64,000 bases of DNA from Methylococcaceae bacterium (GCA_013140705.1 JABFSH010000008.1:62001-126000); one strand, 5' to 3'. Shown: positions 28,503-38,049, numbered from the stretch's first letter. Numbers and translations are program-made. The notes: generated by a model not told the origin, from the sequence alone.

Positions 28503-30707
28503 ATGCAATTATCAAAACGATGTATGTTAATTTTAGGCTTGCTGGTATGCCAGGGAGCGCTGGCACATGGCCCGCTTCCATCCTCCCTGCAAGGTGTACC
28601 CATACCCCCTGTGCCTGGCCTGGTTGATGGCGCCGATCCAATTGTTGTCAATAAGAACGCCGCCATTGCCCTGGGGAAAGCCCTGTTTTGGGATGTCAAT
28701 GTCGGTAGCGATGGTATGTCGTGCGGTTCATGTCATTTTCATGCCGGCGCGGATCGACGCGTTAAAAACCAGATCAACCCCGGTCAAAAAAGCAGCAATC
28801 CCAGCGGACAAACATTTCAACCGACAGCATCGGGAGCAGCCGGCGGGCCTAACTACACGTTAAATGTCGATGACTTCCCGTTCCACCAGTATGTCGATCC
28901 CGTTGATGTATCTAGCGGACTGTTATTTTCGAGTGACGATGTTGTCTCATCGTCCGGTACGTTCAGCGGCATTTTTTCCGGTACATCGCGGATCGGCGGG
29001 GTTAATGATGACTGTTCGCGCACCGTCGATCCGGTATTTCATGTCAATGCCGCCGGTACGAGACGAGTAGAACCGAGAAATACACCCACCGTGATCAATG
29101 CGGTATTTAACCACCGGAATTTCTGGGACGGTCGCGCCAATAACATTTTTAATGGCAGTAGCTTATGGGGGGAGCGCGATCCTAATGCAGGCGTCTGGGT
29201 TAAAATGAATAGCCGAAGTGTTGAAAAGCAACGACTGCATCTGCCTAATTCCTCCTTGGCATCTCAAGCCGTGGCTCCACCCTTGAGTGAAGTTGAAATG
29301 GGTTGCGGCAGTCGCACATTCCCCGATCTTGGCAGAAAACTGCTGATGCGCCGCCCCCTTGAAAACCAGAAAGTGCATTATGAAGATAGCGTCCTGGGTC
29401 CATTAAGCCGAAGTTCAGCCGGCAATCTGCAGCCTGGGCTCAATACAACCTACACCGCTTTGATCAGACAAGCCTTTAACCAAAAATACTGGTCATATAC
29501 GCGCCTCGGCGCTTTCGGGCAACGTCCCGGCCAAATCGCCTACAATCAGATGGAAGCCAATTTTGCGATGTTCTTTGGTCTGGCCATTCAGTTGTATGAG
29601 TCTACGTTAATATCGGATCAGGCACCCATCGATACCAGCGCCCGGACACCTATTGATCCAAGCGATGGCGACGAAGGTGATTTTTATCCCACTGATTTAA
29701 CGCTTACTGAACGCAGAGGGCTGGATTTATTCACCGCTTTTCATTGCAACATCTGTCATGCGGGCCCTTCTTTAACTTCCGCGGCGGTTACCACCAATGC
29801 CATGTTGCTGGAAGCCAATCCTAATGCCATGGGTCCTTATAATCTGGTCAAACCAGCCGGAATATCCAGGAATATTATTAGCCATGACAGCACCGTCAAC
29901 GGCAAAAAACTCATGGACTTCGGTTTTTTCAACACCAGCGTTGGCGATCCGGCGGCCGACCCCGGAGTCGGCGGGATTGACGACTTTGGCAATCCACTAT
30001 CCTTTACCGGCCAATACCTACAATATCTCGTAGGGAATTTGTCGGCAGTCAAGGATCCGGGGGTCACATCGGTCCGTTCCTGTGATTTCATACAAGCATT
30101 CGCAACGAACTCCACAATCGCCAATGCTGAAATTTTTACGACAGTGGACGGCGTAATTCCGGATCCCAATGGTAACCAAAATTGCTTGAGGGCAGGCGGT
30201 GACGGGGCATTCATTCCCACTGCAGCCGCCGCAACGCTGGAGTTGGCAAACCCCTTAACAAGAAAAATGGATGTTGCCACTAAAGCCGCTTTTAAAGTAC
30301 CCAGTTTACGCAACATTGAGTTGACGGGCCCCTATATGCATAACGGCAGCATGGCAACCCTGGACCAGGTCATTGAGTTTTATAGCCGGGGTGGCAATTT
30401 CTTCAATAACAGTTTGCACTTCTTTATTTTCCCATTGGATACCCTGCAGGTAGATCCCGACAGTCGGGCTGCTCTAATTGCCTTTTTAAAGACATTTACC
30501 GATGAACGCGTCCGTTACGAAAAAGCTCCTTTTGATCATCCGGAGCTTGTTGTTCCAAACGGACACAGTGGCGATCATTTGTTTGTATCAGGAAATAATC
30601 CGCTGAATGCCAACTTGGGAGCCGATGAAGTAATCACCATTCCAGCCGTTGGTGCGAATGGTTCAACCCAGCCGCTGCTGCCCTTTGACGCTTACTTGGC
30701 ACCTTAA
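28503..30707 (+). CDS. Secreted di-heme cytochrome c peroxidase-like protein (SACCP-like), copy 2
   Basis: 734 residues, closely similar along its length to the protein at 20726. The signal ends CQGALA, so the mature chain probably begins HGPLPSSLQG with an N-terminal His. Heme-c sites are CGSCH (74-78) and CNICH near residue 420. KVPSLRNIELTGPYMHNGSM is the peroxidase-type C-terminal motif. Copy 2 has an insertion before the second heme (PIDPSDGDEGDFYP). A good AGGTGA ribosome-binding site and a sigma-54-type promoter precede it. The two copies flank the sorted-protein and sulfotransferase block and are divergent. Confidence 0.83.
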   Translation: MQLSKRCMLILGLLVCQGALAHGPLPSSLQGVPIPPVPGLVDGADPIVVNKNAAIALGKALFWDVNVGSDGMSCGSCHFHAGADRRVKNQINPGQKSSNPSGQTFQPTASGAAGGPNYTLNVDDFPFHQYVDPVDVSSGLLFSSDDVVSSSGTFSGIFSGTSRIGGVNDDCSRTVDPVFHVNAAGTRRVEPRNTPTVINAVFNHRNFWDGRANNIFNGSSLWGERDPNAGVWVKMNSRSVEKQRLHLPNSSLASQAVAPPLSEVEMGCGSRTFPDLGRKLLMRRPLENQKVHYEDSVLGPLSRSSAGNLQPGLNTTYTALIRQAFNQKYWSYTRLGAFGQRPGQIAYNQMEANFAMFFGLAIQLYESTLISDQAPIDTSARTPIDPSDGDEGDFYPTDLTLTERRGLDLFTAFHCNICHAGPSLTSAAVTTNAMLLEANPNAMGPYNLVKPAGISRNIISHDSTVNGKKLMDFGFFNTSVGDPAADPGVGGIDDFGNPLSFTGQYLQYLVGNLSAVKDPGVTSVRSCDFIQAFATNSTIANAEIFTTVDGVIPDPNGNQNCLRAGGDGAFIPTAAAATLELANPLTRKMDVATKAAFKVPSLRNIELTGPYMHNGSMATLDQVIEFYSRGGNFFNNSLHFFIFPLDTLQVDPDSRAALIAFLKTFTDERVRYEKAPFDHPELVVPNGHSGDHLFVSGNNPLNANLGADEVITIPAVGANGSTQPLLPFDAYLAP

Positions 30708-30738
30708 GACATTGACTTACTGCCTGTATTAAACATTA

Positions 30739-30952
30739 GGGGACCTCTAAAATTGCACTTCGACAAGCTCAGTGCGAACGGTAATCTCTTTAAATCAGCG
30801 ACTTATTCGTTCACACTCGACTGCATGGATGCAGGTGGTAGAGCACCGACAGTAGGCGCTTTAGGCGACGCATGGAGCAGTTGCCGAGAAACTGTCGAAG
30901 CCTGTCCAGAGCGTAGCCGAAGGGCATGAATGGATAATTTTTAGAGGTTCCC
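30739..30952. mobile_element. Family J element with a 70-bp insert
   Basis: Ends GGGGACCTCTAAAATTGCAC and GGATAATTTTTAGAGGTTCCC, flanked by the 4-bp direct repeat ATTA (30735-30738 and 30953-30956). One REP arm is interrupted by the 70-bp insert at 30818-30887. It fills most of the gap after the peroxidase gene. Confidence 0.6.
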
Positions 30953-31069
30953 ATTAATCAATCCCCCTGAAGATAACCGGGTATCAGTTATTCCAAGGGG
31001 GAACGAAACTGTTAAAGGCTGATTACGGAAACCTTAATATTTACAACAATTAACTGACGGACCCTTTTT

Positions 31070-31858
31070 ATGAAATTATTCACCCAATTTTGTGGCCTAT
31101 TTTCCACCGCTATCTTCGCATTATTTTTCTTGATGCATCCTGTTTACGCTGCCAGTTCATTTAACACGAACTCACTCGTAAGCTTTACACTGACCGGAAT
31201 TACCAATTTAACAACGCCCGGCGATCTGACGGATCTCGAAGTGGCAGGCTCATTTGCACTGGACAATGGCTCAATCGTTACATCAAGTCCAATCCTGCTG
31301 GATTACATTCCCGGCTCGCTGTCAAGTCCGGTTAACCCAGGCAACACTTTCAGTCAAACATTTGGAGCCAGTGGCAGTGTCAGCAACGATAATGCAACGG
31401 CTTATTTCCTGGCGACGCGTGATCCTCTATTGAGCGGGGACCCCAGTTTAGCCAACCTGTTTTTGAGAAATAACTCCCTGACTGATTCCTATCAACTTGG
31501 CATAACGCTCGATTACACACTATCGGCAAGCGCCAGCGGAGATGTCGCCAATACGGATGTTTCTCTGGACTATTACAGCCTGAATTCACCTTCATTTGAA
31601 GGCTTTGCCCTGGCCGCCGCCTCGGCCTTTATCGCGCCCTTTGGCGAAACCACATCAAATTCAGTCTTTCTCAGCTTAACCCTGAATCCCGGTGATTTCG
31701 AAGCGCTGTCTGCCGATGTAACCATTAACGGTTATATACAAGCCGCATCCCCCGTGCCCCTGCCTGCAGCTTTCTGGCTGTTTTTCTCGGCTCTTTTGAC
31801 AATGCCGGTGTTTAGAAAATCAACCCGACTTAACCTGTCAACTATTAAGGCACACTAA
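31070..31858 (+). CDS. PEP/VPLPA-CTERM-like secreted protein
   Basis: 262 residues. The signal peptide ends HPVYA. The body is a Ser/Asn-rich beta protein (SFTLTGITNLTTPGDLTDLE; LGITLDYTLSASASGDV) without a recognised family. The C-terminus PVPLPAAFWLFFSALLTMPVF then RKSTR fits the sorting tail, but it runs on for another ~10 residues, longer than usual. No sigma-54 site was seen in the ~110 bp upstream. Confidence 0.72.
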   Translation: MKLFTQFCGLFSTAIFALFFLMHPVYAASSFNTNSLVSFTLTGITNLTTPGDLTDLEVAGSFALDNGSIVTSSPILLDYIPGSLSSPVNPGNTFSQTFGASGSVSNDNATAYFLATRDPLLSGDPSLANLFLRNNSLTDSYQLGITLDYTLSASASGDVANTDVSLDYYSLNSPSFEGFALAAASAFIAPFGETTSNSVFLSLTLNPGDFEALSADVTINGYIQAASPVPLPAAFWLFFSALLTMPVFRKSTRLNLSTIKAH

Positions 31859-31983
31859 AAGTGTGTGATATCCCGCATTTTTTTAATTAAACTGTGTCAT
31901 ATAACACAGTTTTTTTTAAAAGAGCCTGATAAATCGCAGCGTTCAGAAAATGAAAAGTGTGTGATATCACACACTTTTCCATT
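31856..31983. repeat. Family F palindromes, possibly acting as terminators
   Basis: Overlaps the stop of the preceding gene. It contains AACTGTGTCATATAACACAGTT followed by eight Ts, which has the exact form of an intrinsic terminator, and AAAGTGTGTGATATCACACACTTT (24 bp, perfect). It is the inverted orientation of the module seen at five other places. Confidence 0.55.
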
Positions 31984-32039
31984 TCATTAAAAATTCCGAC
32001 CAAATTCATTCCTGTAAAGTTATAACAGTCTTCGCCTTC

Positions 32040-32188
32040 AGAGTTTCGACAAGCTCAGTACCTACAGGGCATAAATGAACGGGTAATTCGTTAAATCACC
32101 TCAGTTACTTGTCCGTTCGTACTGAGCCGACTGAGCTCAGGAGAGCCTTGTCGAAGCATGATCGGATAATTTTTAGAGGCTCCCTTTA
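32040..32188. repeat. REP palindromes with a family J right end
   Basis: GTTTCGACAAGCTCAGTACC and a second REP near 32120-32155 are followed by ATAATTTTTAGAGGCTCCC, the right end of family J. A matching left end is not evident, so this is a truncated copy. Confidence 0.45.
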
Positions 32189-32265
32189 GTAAACAGCATT
32201 GACCTTGCTATCTTCGATTCACGACGACAGACAGTTCTTTAATGGCAACTTTAACCGATCAAATA

Positions 32266-32285
32266 ATGGCATTTAAATTGCTTAA
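32266..32285 (+). promoter_or_regulatory. Sigma-54-type promoter (-24/-12)
   Basis: ATGGCATTTAAATTGCTTAA has GG-N10-GC. It lies ~145 bp upstream of the sorted-protein gene at 32429. The leader includes a TTCACTCA/TGAGTGAA hairpin. Confidence 0.62.
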
Positions 32286-32428
32286 TCATATTGGAATTTC
32301 TGATTTGAAAGAAAACACATTGGTACCAATCAGGAATTTAAAAGGATTCATTCACTCAGGGACTTGAGTGAAGTCGCATGGATTGCGGCACCCATTATTT
32401 TTAGCTTTAACAATAATTAAGGTAAATC

Positions 32429-33190
32429 ATGAAAACAAATAATATCAAACTACTTAAATTGGCGACAGCCGGTGTATTGACAGTTGGCGCCTTTGCAGCC
32501 TTTTTGGCGCCAACAACGGCCAGCGCCGCGCTGGTAGGCGGCACTGCCACCATTACCATCGATAATACTGCGTTTACCGCGTCCAACGCATTCGGCGAAT
32601 ACGTGGAAACGTTTTGGGATGCCAGCTACAACACTACCAATATTACCGGCGCCACCACTGGCGGCCTTACATTGCCGACAACCGGCAGTACAGCCATGGC
32701 ATTTACGGTAAACACTAACACTGTCACCAACACTGTCGCTCCCAGCAACCCCCTTTCCACTCCACCCACCTACGGTCGTACCGAACAAGCCACCACTATG
32801 GATGCCGGCAATACGTCGGTCGGACAGATCGGTCTGAGCGGTGCATGGCGAATAAACGGCCCCGGTGGCGTCCTTACCCCTTATGATTTCAGATTGGTCA
32901 AAACCGGAAGCACCTGGAATATCAGTACATTTGACAGTTCCTTTAGTTACCAAAACTTTTTGACACTCGCCAACGTCTCTGAATCGTTGAACGGCAATGG
33001 CGAACTGCTGCTGAGCGGTGACCTGAAATGGACGGGTCTGTGGGCGTCGTTGGCGGGAGCGAGCACTAGCGCCGTGGTCGGTACATTTAACCTGGCGCCG
33101 TCTGCCGTGCCCGTACCTGCCGCAGTCTGGCTGTTCGGCAGCGCTCTGATGGGATTCCTGGGACTGCAAAAACGTAAAATGGCCGCATAA
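32429..33190 (+). CDS. PEP/VPxPA-CTERM sorted protein (NLDRxAL-type paralog 1)
   Basis: 253 residues. The signal ends TTASA. The mature part begins GGTATITIDNTAFT followed by YVETFWDAS, which aligns with the TMNLDRxAL...FWD start of the three proteins encoded at 33799-36355. Later blocks (QIGLSGAWRI, then ELLLSGDLKWTG) also match in order. The tail is AVPVPAAVWLFGSALMGFLG then QKRK. The function is unknown; a repeated surface or matrix protein family is likely. It is separated from its paralogs by nested mobile elements at 33198-33605. Confidence 0.8.
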   Translation: MKTNNIKLLKLATAGVLTVGAFAAFLAPTTASAALVGGTATITIDNTAFTASNAFGEYVETFWDASYNTTNITGATTGGLTLPTTGSTAMAFTVNTNTVTNTVAPSNPLSTPPTYGRTEQATTMDAGNTSVGQIGLSGAWRINGPGGVLTPYDFRLVKTGSTWNISTFDSSFSYQNFLTLANVSESLNGNGELLLSGDLKWTGLWASLAGASTSAVVGTFNLAPSAVPVPAAVWLFGSALMGFLGLQKRKMAA

Positions 33191-33197
33191 TAAAGCT

Positions 33198-33605
33198 TCC
33201 TGATTACTTCTACTTTGTCAGATTACATGTTAACTATTTTCCAAGATCGTCATTCCGGCATGGATTGAAGGACCCGATAGAGCGCGAAGCGAATCCAGAC
33301 TCCATGGATGGATTTGAGCTTGCCATCCATGGCGCTGGATACCCTTCCCGGCGAGTATGACGAGCCTGTGTAAATCTGACAAAGTAGAATTACGTATAAG
33401 CTTCAGCCGATATCTAAGAGTCATAAGTTTCCAAAAACGTCGCCCCGGCATGGACTGCCGGGGTCCAGGCTACACGGATGTAAACACAGCGATTAGCTCT
33501 CTCCTGTTGAGTCACATCCCTGTGTTCTGGTTACCGGCAATCCATGCCGGCATGACGGAGACTTGAGTGTCTGCTGTTTCAGCTGGAGCTTGTGGGTAAT
33601 CAGGA
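33198..33605. mobile_element. Family C element, copy 1, interrupted by a family B element
   Basis: Ends TCCTGATTAC and GTAATCAGGA, flanked by the 6-bp direct repeat AAAGCT (33192-33197 and 33606-33611). The left end is split by family B copy 1 (33208-33389), with TTAC duplicated on each side. The inside contains a GTCGCCCCGGCATGGACTGC palindrome. It encodes no protein. Confidence 0.72.
33208..33389. mobile_element. Family B MITE-like element, copy 1 (nested in family C)
   Basis: 182 bp with terminal inverted repeats TTCTACTTTGTCAGATTA / TAAATCTGACAAAGTAGAA and TTAC on both sides (33204-33207, 33390-33393). The internal body includes CGTCATTCCGGCATGGATTG and GAGCGCGAAGCGAATCCAGA. Confidence 0.75.
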
Positions 33606-33798
33606 AAAGCTTTGATTGTGGTTTCTGGAGCTGTTGTTGATGTTGCTTGCTCCAGAAACCTCAATATCGCCCCCGCCTCGTATTTGTTAGTTGAAATCTC
33701 GGACGCGTGCGAATTGTGACAAATGCATTCTTACTCAGACAAGGCGACAGGATCCGTTTGAGCATCTCGTCGCCATGAGGCAAATTTACAGGCAACTT

Positions 33799-34653
33799 AT
33801 GAAAAAGATCATTAAACCTCATTCATCGATAGCCTCTTTTACTTGCGCTACTCTGGCTATCACCACAGCGCTGGTTTGGACTAGCGCTGACGCAGCCACC
33901 CTGAATGCCCCGTCCAGCGGCACTTTTACAATGAATCTGGATCGGAGCGCGCTGACACCTTACTATGGCTATTTCTTGTCCACCTTCTGGGACACCGCAG
34001 CATCCAACCCCAGCAACCCGACCAATACCGGCAATTATTTGGTAGGCAATATCGCCACAACGGAAATCCCCGCTGTTAATCGGGTATTCGATCTTGCCCC
34101 AATCGGTAGCGACCCAGTCAATCAGCCTGTGCAACGTTTTGTAAAAGCTACATCGGCGGGCTTCAGCATTGATTCAGACACTCTGGCCGGGGTATCCAAC
34201 ACTCAAATCGGCATGACGGGTGTGCAAGGTTTTTATGCGCCCTTATGGCCGCCCAGTGGTGGCGGCGTTTTGAACGGCGACTTTTCTGTCGTTTACGACG
34301 CCAGTCGTCAAAGCAGTGGCCAAACCGGCTGGTATTTGGCCAACAACATCTATTTCACCATGGCCGTTTACGATTTCAGCAATCTAAGTATCGCTTTCAC
34401 CGATGCGAATAACTGGCGGTTCAGCGGCGATTTGCTGATGTCGCCGGAAAATGGCGGGATGCTGCAGGGCGCTTCCTTGAACGATGTCGGCGATTTTTGT
34501 CTGGGCACAGGCTCTTACGCCGGTTGCGGGCAAGTATCATCCGTACCTGTGCCCGCTGCAATTTGGTTATTCGGAAGTGGTTTTCTTGGTTTTGCGGGCA
34601 TCGCAAACAGGAAGCGTCAACACTCATCCACCTTGAAAAAAGAACAATTATGA
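33799..34653 (+). CDS. PEP/VPxPA-CTERM sorted protein (NLDRxAL-type paralog 2)
   Basis: 284 residues from the ATG at 33799 (MKKIIKPHSSIASFTC), preceded by ACAGG. An upstream frame from 33691 only adds 36 non-signal residues. The signal ends SADA. The mature start SGTFTMNLDRSALTPYYGYF, then FWDTAAS, GWYLANNIYFTMAVYDF, FTDANNWRFSGDLL and FCLGTGSYAGCGQ are shared closely with the protein at 35495. The tail is SVPVPAAIWLFGSGFLGFAG plus NRKR. First gene of a coupled four-gene operon. Confidence 0.82.
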   Translation: MKKIIKPHSSIASFTCATLAITTALVWTSADAATLNAPSSGTFTMNLDRSALTPYYGYFLSTFWDTAASNPSNPTNTGNYLVGNIATTEIPAVNRVFDLAPIGSDPVNQPVQRFVKATSAGFSIDSDTLAGVSNTQIGMTGVQGFYAPLWPPSGGGVLNGDFSVVYDASRQSSGQTGWYLANNIYFTMAVYDFSNLSIAFTDANNWRFSGDLLMSPENGGMLQGASLNDVGDFCLGTGSYAGCGQVSSVPVPAAIWLFGSGFLGFAGIANRKRQHSSTLKKEQL

Positions 34654-35468
34654 AAATCAACGAAAAACCAACTGTTCGACGAAATTTTACCATCAGCGCT
34701 TTTGTCGTGATCGGCGCACTGGTTTTCACAAATTCGCAAGCCTCCACGGTATCCGGAGGCGTACTTACCGTGAATCTGAACCGGGATGCGTTAATTGCCG
34801 GCACTATTCTTGATAATACGCCAGCCCCGTCTATCTACGCGGAAGAGTTTTGGGATGCCTCTGCAGCATCCAAAACATTTTTAGAGGTCAGAGACGATAA
34901 TACGCCTCTAAATTTAACCGACTATGCAGCCAATGAAATTTACGCCATTGGCCTTCAATACGCCGTCAACAGCGCCAGCATCGCGCCCAATCCACTAGGA
35001 CGTCAAAATAGAGCGACCAACTTTTCTTTCGATCCTAACGATTTGTTTGGCACAGCAACCGGCGGCATAGGTCTTAACGGAGTCATACGGTTCAGGGTGG
35101 ATGTCAACCCTCCCACCAACAGAGTCCTGCTTGGCGACATGACGCTGGAATACCATCCCGAACTCGAAGGCGCTACACCAGGCCGCTCCGGCTGGTTACT
35201 AGTCAATCATATCGGCTTCGATGCCGATGGATTCGAACTGTTCGACGTCACTACCCAACTAACGGGTGACAGCCTGACGTTAAACGGCAATCTTGGCTTC
35301 GGCTGGGGCTTTGATCATGTTGGTGCACAAGCTGCGCGCTTGAATGATACCCGTATCGGCACGTTCAGTTTTCAGACTACAGTCGTTCCTTTACCTGCGG
35401 CTGTCTGGATGTTCCTGTCCGGCGCAATTGGCTTAGGCCTTGCTAGTTATAGAAAACGGCAGGTCTAA
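34650..35468 (+). CDS. PEP/VPLPA-CTERM sorted protein (NLDRxAL-type paralog 3)
   Basis: 272 residues from the ATG at 34650, which overlaps the stop of the previous gene (ATGA). The signal ends NSQAS. It has the family start GGVLTVNLNRDALIAG, EEFWDASAAS, the block GGIGLNGVIRF and GWLLVNHIGF, but lacks the C-terminal FCLG...GCGQ segment. The tail is VVPLPAAVWMFLSGAIGLGLA plus RKRQ. It is the most divergent of the three operon paralogs. The function is unknown. Confidence 0.82.
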   Translation: MKINEKPTVRRNFTISAFVVIGALVFTNSQASTVSGGVLTVNLNRDALIAGTILDNTPAPSIYAEEFWDASAASKTFLEVRDDNTPLNLTDYAANEIYAIGLQYAVNSASIAPNPLGRQNRATNFSFDPNDLFGTATGGIGLNGVIRFRVDVNPPTNRVLLGDMTLEYHPELEGATPGRSGWLLVNHIGFDADGFELFDVTTQLTGDSLTLNGNLGFGWGFDHVGAQAARLNDTRIGTFSFQTTVVPLPAAVWMFLSGAIGLGLASYRKRQV

Positions 35469-35494
35469 ACCGCATTCATAATACGGAGAAAACA

Positions 35495-36355
35495 ATGAAC
35501 CCTAATAAAAAGAACTCCCAAAAACGTTTCATTACGCTGACGTTTGTATTCGCAGTAAGCATCGCTACTTTGACCCCAGCTTCGAATGCCGCCATATTGA
35601 ATGCCAGTTTGGGTGGCACTTTCACGATGAACTTGGACAGAAATGCCCTGGCACTGGCCACCGGCGGCAATCCCGGCAATCCAGGACATTTTTTGGTCAA
35701 CTATTACGACACCGCTGAATCGGATTACACTACGCGTTCCGATTCGTCCTTCTATTTCAACAATCCGCTACGCACCGAAGTGTCGGCATTGAATCTGGTC
35801 CATGACATTACGCCAATCAGTCCCACCAACCCTTCCGGACAGTCACCAGGCCGCTATGTCAAAGCAACCACGCCGGATTTCGCCGTTGATTCGGATAGCT
35901 TGACCGCGACTGGCTCAGTGGGCATGTCCGGTATCGAATTATATAAAGGGTTGTATAACGGGGCGCTGATCTATGGCGATTATTCCCTGACCTATAACCC
36001 GGCTTATCGTCAGTTGGTCTATGACGATTTCGGCTTAGCCAATTATCCGAGCGGCTGGTATTTACAAAACAACGTCAGTTTCAGTGTCGTGGTTTACGAA
36101 CTGTCTAATTTGAATCTGATTTTTACTGACGCCAATAACTGGCAACTCAGCGGTGATCTGCTATACAGTCCGGAAAACGCCGGCCTGCTGAAGACCGCAA
36201 TACAAGCTGACGCCGGCGACTTTTGTCTGGGTTTCGGCACTTACTCCGGATGCGGACAGGTAAGCGCCGTGCCGCTACCGGCGGCCATCTGGCTATTCAT
36301 TTCCGGTTTAGCCGGTTTTGGAGTTAACGCCTGTCGCCGTAAGAGGAGATCATGA
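35495..36355 (+). CDS. PEP/VPLPA-CTERM sorted protein (NLDRxAL-type paralog 4)
   Basis: 286 residues. The signal ends ASNAA. GGTFTMNLDRNALALATGGN opens the mature chain, and GWYLQNNVSFSVVVYELSNL, FTDANNWQLSGDLLYSPENA and FCLGFGTYSGCGQ match paralog 2 almost block for block. The tail is AVPLPAAIWLFISGLAGFGV plus CRRKRR. It lies 26 bp after the previous gene and overlaps the next by 4 nt, so the four genes are coupled. Confidence 0.84.
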   Translation: MNPNKKNSQKRFITLTFVFAVSIATLTPASNAAILNASLGGTFTMNLDRNALALATGGNPGNPGHFLVNYYDTAESDYTTRSDSSFYFNNPLRTEVSALNLVHDITPISPTNPSGQSPGRYVKATTPDFAVDSDSLTATGSVGMSGIELYKGLYNGALIYGDYSLTYNPAYRQLVYDDFGLANYPSGWYLQNNVSFSVVVYELSNLNLIFTDANNWQLSGDLLYSPENAGLLKTAIQADAGDFCLGFGTYSGCGQVSAVPLPAAIWLFISGLAGFGVNACRRKRRS

Positions 36356-38040
36356 TGAAATATTTGAATAAACGGCCTCTGCCGATGGTGATCAGGCGTC
36401 GCGACAATTTTTATACACTGGCAATCATTACCAGCTTGCTTGGTACGCAACTAGGGGTCGCCGCGCCGTCGGAATTCGCTTACGGTTCCTATGTCAGCAT
36501 ACAAATGAACGTCGATGCATTGGGGCAAAACATCACCGGCGATGCCGCTCACGAGCCCACCATCGCTTTCGATCCCAATAATCCGGACAGGCTGGTGGCC
36601 GGCTGGAAGCAATTTAACTCCGTGCTGTCGGGTAATCGTCAAGGCGGCTGGGCATATAGCGATGACGGTGGCAGTCACTGGCAGTTTCCAGGTGCATTAA
36701 CCCCTGGGGAACAACGCACCAATATCATGGTGGATGTCGATTCCGCAGGCAATTTTTATTATCAAAATCTGCATTATGATCCCAGCGGCAATTTCGCACA
36801 GGATGTACAGGTCTTCAAGTCTGTTGACGGTGGCGTCAGTTGGCTGGACCCGGTTTACGCCCATGGCGAAGGCGCAGATAAGGGCCGTATCGGTATCGAC
36901 CGTAGCGGCACCGCCAGCGACGGCCATATTTATCTGCATTGGCGAGAAGGCCTGGACGACAAGCATTTCACACGTTCCACCGACCATGGCGCAAGCTTCG
37001 AGACCCCGATCAGCATACCGGGCAACCCGGCCTTCGGAACAATAGCCGTCGGCCCAGAGGGCGAAACCTATTTGAGCGGCAGAAGCGAAATCGGCAGTCT
37101 GGTCGGGGCAAAACTGGTTTTCGATGGCTTTTTGCTTTCAACGTCGCTCAATGCACGCGATCCCTCGGTCACGCCGAGTTTTACCACCCAGACTATCGAC
37201 CTGGGTGGCGTACCGGTAATGTTTCTGAATAGCAACAATCCGAACCCAATCGGTCCTATTGGCGACGTACAGGTCAGTGTCGATCAGTCGGTAGGTCTGC
37301 TGCGCGGTAATGTCTATGTATTCGGTCCAGTTGATCCGGCAGGCATCGACAATCAGGATGTGAATTTTATTCGCAGCATCGATGGCGGTCAGAGCTGGTC
37401 GGCACCGATGCGTATCAACACCGATACGGCGGATCGAAATGCGTACCAATGGTTTCCGATGCTCGGTGTGGCCGGGAATTCTCGTATCGATGCGGTGTGG
37501 TACGACACCCGCGCAAGCCTGCAGCCAGGAGTATCGCAATTGTTCTATTCGTATTCCTGGGATGGCGGGCTGACCTGGAGTCCGAACAAGGCAGTGACGG
37601 CGCCTTTCAGCACCCACATTGGTTTTCCGTTAGGCGCTGAAAAAATTGGCGACTATAGCCATCTGGTCTCCGATTCCAACGGCGCGCATGTGGCCTACAC
37701 TGCATCATACAATGGCGAACAGGACGTTTATTATCTGAACGTCTTTCCGGACTGCAATGACAATGGCCAATCCGATGTAGTCGATATCCAGCAACGACTT
37801 AGCGGCGATACCAATGTCAATCACACCCCGGATTCCTGCGAAAACATCATAGTCACAGGCGATATTGACGGTGACCGCGATGTTGACCAGCTTGATCTCA
37901 ATCAGGTTGTCGCGGCAAGAAACAAGCCGGCATCAGGTCCGAATGATCCCAGGGATCTGGACAAAAACGGCGCTATTAACGCATTGGACGCACGTAAGCT
38001 GACGCTATTATGCACCCGGGCGCGCTGTGCAGTGAACTGA
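36352..38040 (+). CDS. Secreted Asp-box beta-propeller (sialidase-like) protein with C-terminal dockerin
   Basis: 562 residues, translationally coupled to the preceding gene. After a signal ending LGVAA, residues ~60-460 contain at least five Asp-box motifs (SDDGGSHW, SVDGGVSW, STDHGASF, SIDGGQSW, SWDGGLTW), typical of BNR/sialidase-type propellers. DCNDNGQSDVVDI near 465 resembles a calcium-binding type-3 repeat. Residues 503-562 form a type-I-like dockerin: DIDGDRDVDQLDLNQVV and DLDKNGAINALDARKL are two calcium F-hands. It has no sorting tail, so it should be retained through dockerin binding. Whether it is enzymatic is unclear: sialidase catalytic residues were not identified. The cohesin-like protein at 38354 is the obvious partner. 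Confidence 0.82.
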   Translation: MMKYLNKRPLPMVIRRRDNFYTLAIITSLLGTQLGVAAPSEFAYGSYVSIQMNVDALGQNITGDAAHEPTIAFDPNNPDRLVAGWKQFNSVLSGNRQGGWAYSDDGGSHWQFPGALTPGEQRTNIMVDVDSAGNFYYQNLHYDPSGNFAQDVQVFKSVDGGVSWLDPVYAHGEGADKGRIGIDRSGTASDGHIYLHWREGLDDKHFTRSTDHGASFETPISIPGNPAFGTIAVGPEGETYLSGRSEIGSLVGAKLVFDGFLLSTSLNARDPSVTPSFTTQTIDLGGVPVMFLNSNNPNPIGPIGDVQVSVDQSVGLLRGNVYVFGPVDPAGIDNQDVNFIRSIDGGQSWSAPMRINTDTADRNAYQWFPMLGVAGNSRIDAVWYDTRASLQPGVSQLFYSYSWDGGLTWSPNKAVTAPFSTHIGFPLGAEKIGDYSHLVSDSNGAHVAYTASYNGEQDVYYLNVFPDCNDNGQSDVVDIQQRLSGDTNVNHTPDSCENIIVTGDIDGDRDVDQLDLNQVVAARNKPASGPNDPRDLDKNGAINALDARKLTLLCTRARCAVN

Positions 38041-38049
38041 CATAAAGAT

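Noticed and set aside
32450-33169. 239-residue minus-strand frame opposite the sorted-protein gene at 32429
   Set aside because: It is a shadow of the real gene; composition is Gly/Arg/Ser noise and the plus frame has a signal, sorting tail and promoter.
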